This document shows, piece by piece, positions 1 through 11,218 of a stretch of 64,000 nucleotides of DNA. Under the pieces are notes generated by a model. That model ran no database searches. It saw only the letters and a program-made list of their open reading frames with translations, and was not told the DNA's origin. The stretch covers positions 126,108,556 through 126,172,555 of the forward strand of contig OZ038382.1 of the NCBI GenBank assembly GCA_964036045.1, given 5' to 3'. Position 1 is the first letter of the stretch. The number at the start of each line of letters is the position of its first letter. This DNA is from Eutreptiella sp. 'Long Island Sound 2002' (taxonomy: Eukaryota; Euglenozoa; Euglenophyceae; Eutreptiales; Eutreptiaceae). The position numbers were made by a program, and so were the translations under genes.

Positions 1-2481
1 AGCAGTGACAAGGCCACCATTGCGGTAAGCGAGGTGGTCTTCGCTGGCCACGTAGTCGGGAACGGGCAGCGAAAGCCCATACCTGGCAAGGTGGCTGCGA
101 TTGAGCACTGGGAAACCCCCAAGACGGTCTCCGAGCTACGGGCGTATCTGGGGTTCTGCAACTACTACTCGGGGTATATCAAAATGTATGCCGAGTATGC
201 AGCCCCCATGACGACCATGCTCAAGGGCAACCGAGAGGAGACCAAGAAGGGGTCCAAGAAGGCTCTGGTCTGGACAGCTGAGTCCGACCGTGCCTTTGAG
301 GGGATGAAGCAGGCGCTGCTATCCGCAGTGGGTCTGCACCTCCTGGATCCCGACCGAGGGTTCGTCCTGCGCACCGACGCTTCCGACTACGCCATTGGCG
401 CTGTGTTGGAGCAAGTGCTTGACGACGGGAGGCACGTGCCCGTGGCCTTCTGGAGCCGAGTCCTGGCGGAAGGCCAGAGACGGACGTGGACGCCCCGTGA
501 AAAGGAGGCGTATGCCATCGTCATGGCTCTCAGGAAATGGGCTGGGTACATAGCCCTCCATCCCGTCACCGTCTGCACCGACCATCAGAGTCTGCAGTCG
601 TGGCACAAGGAGCACGTGGACACCCCCTCAGGTCCCGCCTCCCGACGGGCAAGATGGCATGAGACCTTGGCCAAGTTCGACCTTACGGTTGTTTACATTC
701 CTGGAAAGGATAACACCGTGGCGGACTGTCTCAGTAGGTGGGCCTATCCCGCCAGCAAGGGCATGCAGGATATCTCTGCCCATGGCGATGAGGCTGAGAC
801 CGCTGAAGCCAAGAGGATCATCGAAATGGAGCGCCTGATGGAGGAGGAGGGTGCAAAATGCTTCGTCGTTATGGCTGCAGATGCCCCCCTCGCGTCGAGG
901 GTGAGCAGAGCGGTCAGTGTACTTGCCCCTGAGGGAGCTGAGTCCTACAAGCACCTCTTCCCAGAGTCTTGCCTCCAGGACGACTGGACCGACGATTACG
1001 CCAAGTCTGAGGCCTTTGCGGCCGAGTATAGGGCTGTGACCGACCCTGACGACGGGCAGAAGTGGCCAAAGGGGCTGACCGAGGAAGATGGCAAGCTCTA
1101 CCTCAATGGTAAGCTGCTAGTACCGGAGTCCCGGGTGCTGGAGCTTTGTGAAGCTTGGCACCACCACATGCTGCACCCAGGGGTCAAGAAGCAGGCTCTT
1201 GACATGCAGCGTCGGTTCGAAATCGACCATATCGTTCTCTACACCGCCATCAAGAAGGTCAGGAAGGGTTGTTCGGTCTGTCAGGCCTGCAATCCCGATA
1301 ACCGGAACGTCAAGGGGGAACCCCAATGGACCCCGGTTCCTGACCAGCCCATGGAGAGCGTGGCCATGGACGTCTTCTCCATGCCCGAAGTGCACATTGG
1401 CAAGGAGACCTTTGACTGTGTGGTTCTCTGTGTGGACCGCCACAGCGGCTACGTTGTAGCCGTTCCGGCACGCAAAAAGGGGTTGCTTGCCAAGGAAGTG
1501 GCAGTCATGATGATTCGTCATTGGCTGACCGTCTTTGACATCCCCCGCACCATTTGCAGTGACCGAGGGCCCCAGTTTACTGGTGGCTGCTTCAAGGCTA
1601 TGTGTTCCCTCATGGGAATACGTCATGCCAAGAGCGTCGCCTACCTCAGCCGGTCTAACGGCCTTGCTGAAGTGGCTGGACGGCAGCTGTTCGAGAAGCT
1701 GCGCAAGATCCACATCACCAATCCACGGCGGAACTGGTTTGAGGAGATGTGGCCTGCTCTGAAGGCCCATCATGACACCCCCACTCCGGGCGGTTTGTCC
1801 CCTCACCAGATTCTGTTCGGCAGGGACCCCCTGGGTAGGGGACTTCCCTTGTCTGGTGATGGTATGGCTATGGATGCCAAGGAATTCTTCGCGCGGCAAG
1901 AGCAAACGGCGCGGGACATCCGCCAGCAGCTTGAGAAGGAGCATGCTGAGCGTCAGAAGTCCGCCCCGAGCTCGACAGCGCAGAAGTTCAGGGTGGGAGA
2001 CCCGGTGTGGGTGATCAGACCCCGCCCCATGGGCACCCACCGCACCAAGACCTGGTTCACACCCGGCGAGGTGGTCCGCAGGAGTGGTGAGGACACCTAC
2101 CGCATCAAGGTGGGTCACGGACAGTTCCGGGAGCGCCACGAGAGTCAGCCCTGTGTGCGGGAACCCGACCTCCGTGGCCAACATGTGTCCCTGAGCTATG
2201 CCGCACATGAGGCCGACTCGGAGGACGACTATGCTGAGCAGGACGACTATACAGTCGAGAAGATCCTGGCTCAGCGTCCGAGGGCCTCGGCACCCGGAGG
2301 TCTGGAGTTCAAGGTTCGTTGGCGAGGCTATGGGCCGTCCCACGACACCTGGGAACCCGTCTCCTCGTTCGTGCCGCGGGTCAATACTCCCTTCATGGAG
2401 TACATCCGCAAGCAGAAGGCCAAGATCCACGTTTCGGACTTGGCAGCACTCACCCGGGCGATTGCAGCCAGGGGTGCCTGA
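1..2481 (+). CDS. pol: Ty3/gypsy chromovirus Pol, 3' part: RNase H - integrase - chromodomain (Gypsy1, 5' end outside window)
   Basis: The frame is open from base 1 (first Met at 34) to TGA at 2479-2481, so this is the C-terminal part of a longer polyprotein. Counting from that Met: end of RT connection (GKVAAIEHW.. PKTVSELRAYLGF, residues 20-45); RNase H with TDASDYAIGAVLEQ (about 115), REKEAYAIV (about 156) and CTDHQSLQSW (about 181); integrase zinc domain H..H..CSVCQAC (about 376-420); integrase core AMDVFS (about 446), CSDRGPQF (about 510) and LAEVAGR (about 546), giving D,D-35-E spacing; chromodomain YTVEKI...FKVRWRGYGPSHDTWEP (about 735-780). This order defines the chromovirus branch of Ty3/gypsy; chromodomains in this clade steer integration to particular chromatin. 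No internal stop is present, unlike Gypsy2, so this copy looks younger. The palm of RT, protease and Gag lie left of the window. Confidence 0.93.
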   Translation, partial: SSDKATIAVSEVVFAGHVVGNGQRKPIPGKVAAIEHWETPKTVSELRAYLGFCNYYSGYIKMYAEYAAPMTTMLKGNREETKKGSKKALVWTAESDRAFEGMKQALLSAVGLHLLDPDRGFVLRTDASDYAIGAVLEQVLDDGRHVPVAFWSRVLAEGQRRTWTPREKEAYAIVMALRKWAGYIALHPVTVCTDHQSLQSWHKEHVDTPSGPASRRARWHETLAKFDLTVVYIPGKDNTVADCLSRWAYPASKGMQDISAHGDEAETAEAKRIIEMERLMEEEGAKCFVVMAADAPLASRVSRAVSVLAPEGAESYKHLFPESCLQDDWTDDYAKSEAFAAEYRAVTDPDDGQKWPKGLTEEDGKLYLNGKLLVPESRVLELCEAWHHHMLHPGVKKQALDMQRRFEIDHIVLYTAIKKVRKGCSVCQACNPDNRNVKGEPQWTPVPDQPMESVAMDVFSMPEVHIGKETFDCVVLCVDRHSGYVVAVPARKKGLLAKEVAVMMIRHWLTVFDIPRTICSDRGPQFTGGCFKAMCSLMGIRHAKSVAYLSRSNGLAEVAGRQLFEKLRKIHITNPRRNWFEEMWPALKAHHDTPTPGGLSPHQILFGRDPLGRGLPLSGDGMAMDAKEFFARQEQTARDIRQQLEKEHAERQKSAPSSTAQKFRVGDPVWVIRPRPMGTHRTKTWFTPGEVVRRSGEDTYRIKVGHGQFRERHESQPCVREPDLRGQHVSLSYAAHEADSEDDYAEQDDYTVEKILAQRPRASAPGGLEFKVRWRGYGPSHDTWEPVSSFVPRVNTPFMEYIRKQKAKIHVSDLAALTRAIAARGA

Positions 2482-2639
2482 TCAGCGCCCTGAGCTCTCC
2501 CCTGATGCGTCTTGAGCGCTTGTGAGGCCGACGAATCGTCCCTTACTTGCTTGCTCTCTTCCATCTTTCGGTGACAGAGTGGCCATATACCCCCCCCTGC
2601 TGAATCCAGAGGAGGATGGCCCCTCTCTTCAATTCTATT
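2482..2639 (+). other. Gypsy1 3' untranslated region before the LTR
   Basis: Non-coding stretch between the Pol stop and the inferred LTR start. It contains a C-run and the phrase CCCTGCTGAATCC, which recurs just inside the LTR. Gypsy2 has a longer homologous stretch (26108-26538), so this part varies between copies. Confidence 0.6.
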
Positions 2640-3974
2640 TGTCACTCCCCCCCCTGCTGAATCCTTGGGAAACCAGGTAGGGCGACTGACCTACATATTT
2701 TTGAGCTCTTGGGGCCTTGAAGCCCATACGTCGTTGCGCAACGGATGCCGCTGTCATCGGCATTGCGAATTTTTGGTGTGGGGTCTGGTTCCATGGCACT
2801 TGCGGAATCCAGACCAGTCGACGTGTGTCAGCTGACTATATATGGCCTGAACTCAGGCGTTTTCCCGTCCACCCTCCTGCATTGCCTTATCCTGACCGTG
2901 GCGTGGTTTGGCGCTCTGTCCAGAGCGTGTTTACACGCCTATTTACCCAGATTATTGCTTGTTTTTCTGCCCTCCAGGATATGTGCATCTGTATGTTAAG
3001 TGTCATCAGCCCATCGCTGAGGGATGGACTGTTTTTCACCACGAATCGGGATACAGAGGCGCCCTGAGTCGCCGTTTACGTGTTTTTACATATGGTCCAG
3101 CCTGGACCAGTACCTCAGTACATATTCTACTGTTTGAGTGCCCGTGATACCGTGTTGCCCTATTCGCTGTGATGTGGAGATCCTGATGGCGCCAGGCGGG
3201 AAGCCCAGTTGCCTGACTACACTCCCAGCGGTCCGCCACTGTCAGTCCCAGTGTGAGCCTACCGATTCGCAGACGCACTTGCATTCGGATGGCGGCCTCC
3301 GGTGCTCCTGACCTCGGTCAGTCTGCCTGGGAAACTGGTGATTTGAGGAGTCGACGCCTCCGCCCACACTGCATGAGGACTCCCTCATGTATGGCCTTCG
3401 TGGTAATAGGGCGAGGGAAAAGACGGCCTTGATGCCCGATCCCTTAAGGAGGAGTTCCCTTAAGATCTCTTAAGGAGTTCGGCTGTGGCACTCTGGACTC
3501 GCGTCGTATGGATATGGACATGGTGCGCCCGAGGAAGGACCCGTGGGGACTCTCCCCAGTCGGCGGGCCTTGGGAAGCTTGGGGTAGCCTGATGGATCTT
3601 TGTGGTCGCTCTCGACCTGTGGGACCACCTCGGTCGTCGTGTGTCGCCTATGTTGGCCGTGTATGCCACTGCCACTGTGGTGGTGACCGTAGCAGCCGGC
3701 ACCCGGTGCGCCTGGTATGGGTTAACAGGTCCTTTGGATGCCGAACAATCGCCGCCAGGACCCGGGACTTGGTACTTGATACTTGGTACTATACATGTGC
3801 TACGAGCTTATACAACATCATACCTATCTTACTGTGACTTACTGAAGTGAGGATGTGACACCCCCCCCCCCTTTCAGGAAGTGGTCCTGGGTACCCGCTG
3901 CCATGCGTGGGTGTTATCGAGCCCCCCCCAGGGTTTGCTCTAAGGAGGGGGGTGAAGCGGTACCCAGAACCCCA
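2640..3974 (+). repeat. 3' LTR of Gypsy1 (about 1.34 kb)
   Basis: The sequence from TGTCACTCCCCC (2640) to ...GTACCCAGAACCCCA (3974) is homologous to the reverse complement of 24651-26107, which lies at the same place after Gypsy2 pol. Shared blocks include GTTGCGCAACGG (near 2735), CCTTATCCTGACC (near 2886) and a pyrimidine/purine-rich end (GGAGGGGGGTGAAG near 3940). The TG...CA termini and the agreement between two copies set the boundaries, with an uncertainty of about 10 bp at the left end. The matching 5' LTR is outside the window, so neither LTR divergence nor a target duplication can be scored. Confidence 0.75.
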
Positions 3975-3994
3975 TGGCTAGGGTAGGGCATACA

Positions 3995-4070
3995 ACCGGC
4001 CTCCGGTCCACTAACCCCATGTACGGAAGGGAAGACCGGTCTCCGGTCCGCTAACCCCATGTACGGAAGG
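3995..4070 (+). repeat. Two direct copies of a 36-bp repeat just outside the LTR
   Basis: 3995-4030 and 4035-4070 both read ACCGGYCTCCGGTCC, R, CTAACCCCATGTACGGAAGG and differ at two positions. They begin about 20 bp after the Gypsy1 LTR end and belong to the flanking DNA. No function is apparent. Confidence 0.8.
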
Positions 4071-5389
4071 CGCCTGTTGACGCCCGGTGCGAGCCCGGCG
4101 GGAGCGTGTTCCGTGCCGTAAAGCCCCGCATCGGCAACCGATGCACCGCCAGCGGAGATTTGTATATCAGAACATCAGGAATCAACAGGGTTTTATTTTC
4201 ATATTGCCCCCGTCAAGTTTTACGCTTCCGTTCTGATATTCACTGTTTTGACTGCTGGCGGTTGGATCGCGACTTTACCGTAACCGCCAGTTTGACTGTT
4301 TATAATGGAAATTTTAACGCAATCCGTCACGAAGGCTCCAAAGCCTTCAGGAACTGCATGAATGCTTCCGCAATTTTCACATCTTACACCCGCAACCTTG
4401 ATCCGAATTTTTCAGGATGTCGAAATCGGATTTTCGACTTCGACATCCCCGCACTTGATTTGACCTCTTTCGAGTGGACCTACGTGCTTTCCTATGCACG
4501 AATCAACTTTCCTTTTATCTTGCCCTCCATTTGACTCAGAGATATGGGCAAAACAAAGTTGATTCGTGAGGCCACTTTTAAGGGTCATATCTCGTGCCGC
4601 TTGCGAGGAATGACAATAAGGAAACGTGGGATGTATTCACAATACTCCCGACGTAATTTAGGAAGCTTTATATGCCTTGCGTTTCCACACGTGCGCGCTA
4701 GTGTAATGGATCATTGTCAAGAGGGTAGAGTTTGCGTTATAACTCTTTGGCCATGACATTGCGTGCGTTAAGATAACTTTCGAGTGTAGCGCGCAAGTGT
4801 TGGTGTTGCATAGGAACTCTCCTTGAGTTCCTATGAGCGATTGACACAACGTTATGCCCTTGGAGGGGCATGACATATCGTGGGGGGAGCTACCTTTTTG
4901 GGCAATATGGAGTATGTGCCTTGTGTTGTGTTGCGTGCCCATTTGGCGGGTCCATCGCCCCAAGCCAAGCCCGCCAATGGACCACATATTGTGCAAGCCC
5001 CTTCTCCATACTCCCTACGATCAATTGCGAGCCTAACCTTCGTGAAGGGAAGCTTGTGTGGCGATCCCGAAGCGATGCGTTGGGAGCAAGGTGTGTGTTT
5101 TGCAATTTTCCATATTTTCATGTGCCCACTTGGGAAGTAGCGCTCGTAACCTTTCAAAGCGCCCCAAGTGGAGCACATATGTGGAATCGGAGGTCATTAG
5201 TGTCAAGTCATTGTGTTTAGAGGGATTAGTTGATTGCACGATCCAAGCCGAAGATATTATAATATAATTGTGCACCTTTCAAGGCACTTTTGTGTGTCAT
5301 TGTGCCAATTTTGCCATTTTTGGCCCGTCATGATGTCAAGTGGCGACCGTGTATCTCAACGTTGCGTTCAATTGACATCATGACCCAAG
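4071..5389. other. Non-coding stretch, no supported gene
   Basis: The longest frame (4106-4534, +, 142 codons) has no recognisable domain, a biased composition and no partner copy, so I do not call it. Short words such as GCCCATTTGGCGGG...CCCGCCAATGG (4938-4982, a 40-bp foldback) and repeated TTTTGCCATTTT motifs suggest decayed repeat DNA. Confidence 0.6.
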
Positions 5390-5610
5390 TATGTTTTGAG
5401 GGTACATACTTCGGTGCCCAACATATCTTGGACCCGGCGAATAACTCCTCTTAGGCTTGGCATACCGTGGCCGCCATGCTGGCGATTTGGGACTATCCCA
5501 AATCATGGGCTCACTTGGCGACCCCGCCATACCCAATACCGGAGGAGTTGGGCGACGCCCAAAAGATATGTTGGACACATATGCCTTGATACCAATCCTA
5601 TGGGACACTC
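5390..5610. repeat. Imperfect foldback (MITE-like) of about 220 bp
   Basis: Left arm words CCAACATATCTTGGACC, AACTCCTC and GGCATACCGTGGC (5417-5475) return in reverse complement as GCCATACCC, GGAGGAGTT and AAAAGATATGTTGG (5525-5575). The centre is a perfect small palindrome, GATTTGGGACTATCCCAAATC without its outer base (5486-5505). The arms are degenerate and no coding capacity is present. It may be an old MITE; no target duplication could be fixed. Confidence 0.6.
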
Positions 5611-6229
5611 CGGTCCGAGTCGGGCATGTGCCTCATTTGCCCCAACCATGAGTGTGCGCATTTTTGGCCATTTTGAGCAATTTTCCACTTTTGCTGCCCG
5701 CCGTGCACCATGTTCTAACCTTCGTGCACGCCGGACGCTTGGACCAATGGACCATATATGACATGGGTGATATGAACATTGGTCCCCATGGTTCACACAC
5801 CACGTGGGCGAAGCGGAGCAACCTTCGTTAAGGCGCTAGCCCAAAGTGAGTGTGGGCAATTTTGCCATTTTGGCATTTGTGGACCCCATTGGGATCGTCA
5901 CCACGCCAAGTCGCATGGAGATCTTTGAGAGCCAAGGGCATGTGAGTCTTGGTTGGACTCCCCGTGGATCGCGTATGGAATGGCGGATCCGATCTCCAAG
6001 CCGGCGTGGAGATATACTATTGGGAGCACACCGGATTTTGGCTCATTTCAAGCAGCCAAAATGACCCAATTTTGGGACCCCAATTTCCCCCTTCCGTGTG
6101 GTCAATTGGCGGCCCCATTTCTCTAAGCCCATAGGGAGCCCGGACCTAAATCCAAGTTGTACACTCAGATATAAGTCCCAGGTCCTGCCTCCTACCCTGT
6201 GAGCCATTGGCCTTACCTTGGCCGGGCGA

Positions 6230-6980
6230 GCCACGCGTGGGAATGACGCCAATTTTGGTGACTTTGGCATCATGACCCCACTTGACTCATCCGTGTTGCC
6301 CTGATGCCGGGACCTCAGAGGGAACCAGGTTGGGTGGGGGCTCCGGGGAGTTCGTGCTCGAAGGGCATAGGGTCAGTTGCCTCGTCCCTACCTCTGGCGG
6401 GTCCGGACGAGGGGTCAATTTTGGGAATTTTGGAGCTAATATCAGTTTGGGCTGAAACAGCCCATTTTCAGCTACCAACTCCTGAGGGATTATGGCGGGG
6501 CCATATCTCTCGCTCAGAGAGGAGTTGGGACCTGCCGTTCAGGGAGCATAGGGAGCCACTGTGGGTTGGCCTTGGAGCTCCTTGGTTCCCAGGAACTCGC
6601 CTGTGGCTGGGCGGGACACCTCTCCCATTGGCAGGGTTTCAAGGTCCAGACTGAGCAGGGCATGGGTTGTGTTTGAGCCCCCGCCCCCACCAGCCACTGA
6701 GAGGGTCGGACCTGGGATTGGGATACAAGTTAGGATAGAGTGTCTATTGTCCTGTGATTCCCTTACCCCAGTCCAGTCTTAACCCCATGTGTACATATCC
6801 TGATGTGTTGTTGTACATACTTTCGTTGCCTTGTTGCAGAGTGGCAAGGATCCTGAAACGCTTTGTCACATGACATGAGCGCATTGATGCCCTTGTGAGC
6901 GTAGTGCTTTGCCTGCCTGCTCACTTGCGCGTGTCCACCGCAGCGTCCCGTGGCCGGCCCCCCACGGGAACGCGTCAGTA
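6230..6980 (+). repeat. Left arm of a large imperfect inverted repeat
   Basis: This arm matches the reverse complement of 8450-9175 in a collinear way. Shared words include CCAATTTTGG...TGACCCC (6250-6275), GGCCCCGCCATAT/GTTAT, ATGGGCTGTTTCAG, CCCTTACCCCAGTC (near 6762), GTACATACTTTCGTT (near 6815), CAGAGTGGCAAGGATCCT (6838-6855) and CCCCCACGG..AAC.CGTCA near the inner end. I estimate about 70 percent identity by eye. No long reading frame crosses it. Confidence 0.75.
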
Positions 6981-8449
6981 TTCGTATTTTGCGCTTATGC
7001 CGGAACTACCGCATCGGAGCCTTTTGTTATGACGATTTCTCAAAATTTGTTAGGATCTAGAAGCTGAAACTTTGCAGATCATTAATTGTTGACGAAACCC
7101 ACCTGTTGATCATTTCAGTTTCTGCTCGGGTGCGATTTTTTGGTGCTAGATCCGCACAAAAAAATCACACCGGAACAGATGATAGGTGGTTGGATTTGAT
7201 CAGAAATGAATGATCCTAAAAGTTGCAGCTTACAAGTCGTCAGAAGTTTGGACAAATTGTCGAAATCAAAAGTGCGAAAATTGCCGATGCGGCAGTGGCG
7301 GCGACGGCTCCAGTGGGCAAGTTTCGGGTTTTGGATACAAAACCCAGATGCGATTTTCTGAATTTGACTACGAAAAGTTGTTTCGCAACGCCGATTTATG
7401 ATTTTGGCTTCATTTCAAGTTTTGCTCCACCCTTTATCATTTTGCAAAACTGACTAGTTTTGAAAGGAAAAAGGGAGTGGTGTATTAGTGAAAAATTTCT
7501 TCGTCATAGATGACTACTCCAATTAGTTGGTTTGTATTAGTCTTGAAAACAATCAGTGTTACCGATTGCTTGCCAAATGAGATGTGATGAGTCCAATTTT
7601 TCGGAGTATGCGATTAGTGGCTCAAACCAATTCCGAACCGTAGCCGCTGGAACCGTGTTGCATGCGCTTATGGGTGGAGACATCGCTGTCCCATCGTGGT
7701 CGTCGCTTCCTTGACGGAGAGGCGGCGCCCGAGGTGGCAAGGGAGTTGCGGAGGGCCACTTGCGCTCCATCTAGCGGCCTTTCCGAGAGAAGTACTCAGC
7801 AAGGTTCTCGATAGACTTTGGAAACGGTAGTAGGCTCTGTTCCGGAGCCGGTCGTGACGCATGTGGCTAAGGTTTGGAACCTGCTAGTTTTGAAAATAAC
7901 CGGTTTGAAACGATTATTTTCACAAAAATAACCCGTTGGCAGATTAATAATTTTGAAAATAATCGGTTTTTCCGATAATTGTTATTTACTAACCAAAATC
8001 TTGCAATCGGCAAAAGAGAGCCTTTACAAGTCGGAGGACAGTGATCAAAACTACGTTGGAAATTGTAATTCGCCTAGTCACCATGGGCCATCGCTTATTG
8101 CTACCAAAGCCTCTGTTTAGTGCAAAAATTGGACAAAGTGTAGTGCCAAAAAGAACCCAAAAAATTTGAAACCATTCCGATTAATTGGTTTAAACCAGCT
8201 TTCAAAATAACCGGTTGTGCCAATTGTTTTGAAGATAATCCCCGATTATTGCCGATAACCGGTTTTTCCTATTGATTGGTAAAACCGGTTCCGAACCCTA
8301 CATGTGGCTTGAGTTGCGCTTGCTGCGGCGGCATGCCGGCCCTTTGAAAACGTGCCGCGGGTTACGGAGTATGCGTAGGTGGCTGTGTGTGTGTCACAAG
8401 ACACTGAGGCCCGTGCAGAGCTTGATCATCCGCACACACTGCCGGTGAT
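6981..8449. other. AT-rich spacer between the inverted arms, no supported gene
   Basis: This 1.5 kb contains repeated near-palindromic words of the AACCGGTTTT / AATAACCGG type (7890-8290). It holds only short ORFs with no recognisable domain. It may be the interior of a foldback element or unrelated DNA trapped between two opposite copies of one repeat. Confidence 0.55.
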
Positions 8450-9175
8450 TGTGACGAGTTACCGTGGGGGCGCTGGTCCACGCGGCATGCTGCGGCGGAC
8501 ATACAAGCATACAGGCAGGCAAAATGCTGCGCCTCAAGGCGTCCTCAAAGAAAAAAGCTCTCTAGGATCCTTGCCGCTCTGTAACAGAACGAAAGTATGT
8601 ACACAAACACATTAGAGCATGTACACAAGTGGTGGATTGAGCCACTGACTGGGGTAAGGGCGCCTCAGGGCAAAAGACACTCAGTTCAAAACCAATTTCC
8701 AACCCTGGGTCCCATCTCCTTAGTAGGACGCAGATACGAGGCCACAAACACAACCCACGGATCTGCAAAGAAATGACCCTAGGGCCCTACCAAGGGAGGA
8801 GCGTCCCGACCAGCCACAGGCCAGTTTCTGGGAGCCAATAGGCTCTAGGGCCAACCAACAGTGGCTCCTTCGATGGCTTGTGCTAACTCTTCTCTGAGCC
8901 GCAGATATGGCCCCGCCGTTATTCCATGGGGGTTGGGGAATAAAATGGGCTGTTTCAGCTCAGCCGGATTCTGGCTCAGAAAAGTCCAAAATTGACTCCT
9001 CTCTGGGCGATACGAGGGTAGGAGTGAAGCCACCAACCCTGTACCCTTCAACTACAAACTCCCTGAAGGCTCTATGCCAGCTGGTTCCCTCTGATTCCCC
9101 GGCGTCTTGGAGCCACGGGGTTACCAATTGGGGTCAGAATGCCAAAATTGGCAAAATAGATCGTCTCCGGCGACC
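8450..9175 (-). repeat. Right arm of the large imperfect inverted repeat
   Basis: Reverse-complement partner of 6230-6980. The words GAACGAAAGTATGTAC (8590), CTGGGGTAAGGGCG (8649) and the GGCCCCGCCGTTAT block (8910) align in order with the left arm. The inner edge is placed where similarity fades, after TGACGAGTTACCGTGGGGG (8452-8470). Confidence 0.75.
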
Positions 9176-10339
9176 AACCAGGGTGGGCTCCTGTGGCGAT
9201 CAGGTCGAAGCAATCTTTCATACTCCCTTTGATACCGTGCATTGGGGTTTGACTTGCTCTCATGCCGGCTCGTTAGCGTCCTCAGGGGATGGCCACGTTA
9301 ACGCGCAGAAAACAGCAAAGCATGCAAAATTGTGTTACATGGGGATCCCGGTATGCTGCAAATCTCCAACCATGCCGGAGGAGCAAAAATGAAAACCTAG
9401 GGCAATCGACCATTGGTCATATGCAACAAGAACCCCCTTCTTTCCTGGCTAAATCACGTGCCCTATGGAGATATGGTGTTCCCAATATGGCGTGAAATGG
9501 CAAAAACAGTGAAATAGCCCAAAGCGGTGCGGCGCACACTCAAGATACCACATCTCCATGACCATGGCGAGCAATAACTGAAGCAAAGATGCTATAGACC
9601 CATGGAACTTAGGTCCTAATATAGGCCCCATACCAGCCCAAGAGATTGCCTCCAGCTATTTTTCCCTTAGCGGAAACATAGCACAAGAAAAATGGCAAGC
9701 AGCAACATACCCTCAATTGGGTCACCCATGGATCTCCAATCCCATGGCGAGGATACATGGGGACATAGCATATTGGAGGAGGGTTTTGGTACCCTTTGCA
9801 TATCGCCCTTTACATCAGAGAACAGGCGGACACAACACCGGAGGTGCAGTCATGGGGAGAAGGAGTTGGAGACCATTTTTTGTTAAAACGAGGAAAAGTC
9901 GTCCCAAAAGTGGTCACTCGAAAACTTGTATCTCCGAATCCCATGAGAGATAGACTTTGGGCTGATGCATCGTAGTTTTTGAAGGCCTTAAGTCCCATTT
10001 GCCTCAAAGGTTGGGGGCGAATGCATGGAAAAAACATTCTTAACACCTCAACCTTTGGAGCACATGAAATATGGGAAAAAGTGCCAGAATGCCAATATTG
10101 GGACATATATACCAGTGAGGCGCTAAGGCCGGAATAATATGGCATGTAGCTAAATCGAAGGACCGTAATAACTATTTTCAAACATGCCTCCTATGGGTCA
10201 AGCCTTCCCTTGGTTCCCATGTCAATGATGCATGCATATGGGCGCTTGTGCAAAATAGAAAAATGCGTCGCATGCTCACAAGATGATATTGTACAAAATA
10301 AGAGACAACCTTGGAAAAAGCAAACAAGCTATGCACAAT
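9176..10339. other. Non-coding stretch, no supported gene
   Basis: Short, low-information ORFs only. The composition resembles 4071-6229 (recurrent CCATGGCGA, CATATTGG and CCCATTTT words). I see no TIR, LTR or coding domain. Confidence 0.55.
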
Positions 10340-11185
10340 GTTGTTGGCGCTATCTACGTCCCATAATGCCTGGTTCAAGGATCAGTTCGCTGATGGCTTC
10401 GAAAACGAGCCTTAGCCCGTCGGCCATTTGGCCCAAGTTTGGACAAAAAGTGGTCTTTTTAGCCGGCCATGTTTTGGTATGCATTGATTTGCATGGAGCC
10501 ATCCTTGAGTTAGCTCCAAAGTTGCAAATGTCGCCGCGCTTTTGGTCTTGTGAGCACTGTGTTAATTTGTTACGTGTATGCTCACAAGTACACAAAGTTA
10601 GCGTTGGCGCATGATAAAAAGTTAGGTCTTTGACACCCCTCCATGGCCCAATTTATCCTTGTAAGCCGCTTTTGCAAAGAAAGCCATATGCCCATCTGAC
10701 AGGGGAATGAAAGGAAGGGAAAGGGGAGAGATGTAGGGTTCCCAAGGAACTCATGGTCTATGGCAACCATGAGTTCGGTCACTTGACGGAAAACCTCCTG
10801 CGTTGATTTTACCCCAGGCGCATTGCTGAAAAATTCTGCTGAGCACACCAGATGAAAATACATGACAAACCCTATGGCTCCAGCACTTAACTTCCTTTCT
10901 CGCCTCAAAGCTACAGGAGACAAATCCCCAACAAAACTTGCAACGGAAAGTAGGCGCCGACACGCGCGCCGGTGACGACGAGCGGCGATTTCACGGCGAC
11001 TAGAAAATGGGTCAGAATAATCCGTTTTCCGGAAGAATCGGGCATTGGAATAAAAATGTTAACTTTCCTGATCGACTTGATCGATTGGCAAGGTGAGGCA
11101 CCCCATCTGTCCAGTTCCGGTTCCCAAGGCACTGCAGACAACATGAACCTCCATGAAAGACGGGGATGGTTAGAAGTCCACCATG
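10340..11185 (+). repeat. Repeat R, copy 1 (left of LINE A)
   Basis: Collinear with 17718-18540 (R2) and 23770-24648 (R3). Diagnostic blocks are GGCCAT TTGGCC (10420), GCATTGATTTGCATGGAGCC (10480-10499), AACTCATGGT (10747), AACCATGAGTTCGGTC (10762-10777), ACACCAGATGAAAATACATG (10846-10865) and GGTCAGAATAATC (11010). By eye R1 is roughly 70-75 percent identical to R2 and R3, which are much closer to each other. R1 ends within about 30 bp of the first recognisable LINE A codons. No ORF is conserved between the copies, so this is non-coding. Confidence 0.8.
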
Positions 11186-11218
11186 AAGTTTAGATATTGC
11201 TTATGATGGCCCCTCCAT

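Noticed and set aside
1117-2430. 437-codon minus-strand ORF opposite Gypsy1 pol
   Set aside because: Antisense shadow of a clear integrase/chromodomain frame; no domain of its own.
4106-4534. 142-codon ORF on +
   Set aside because: No domain, no second copy, in non-coding-like DNA next to an LTR.
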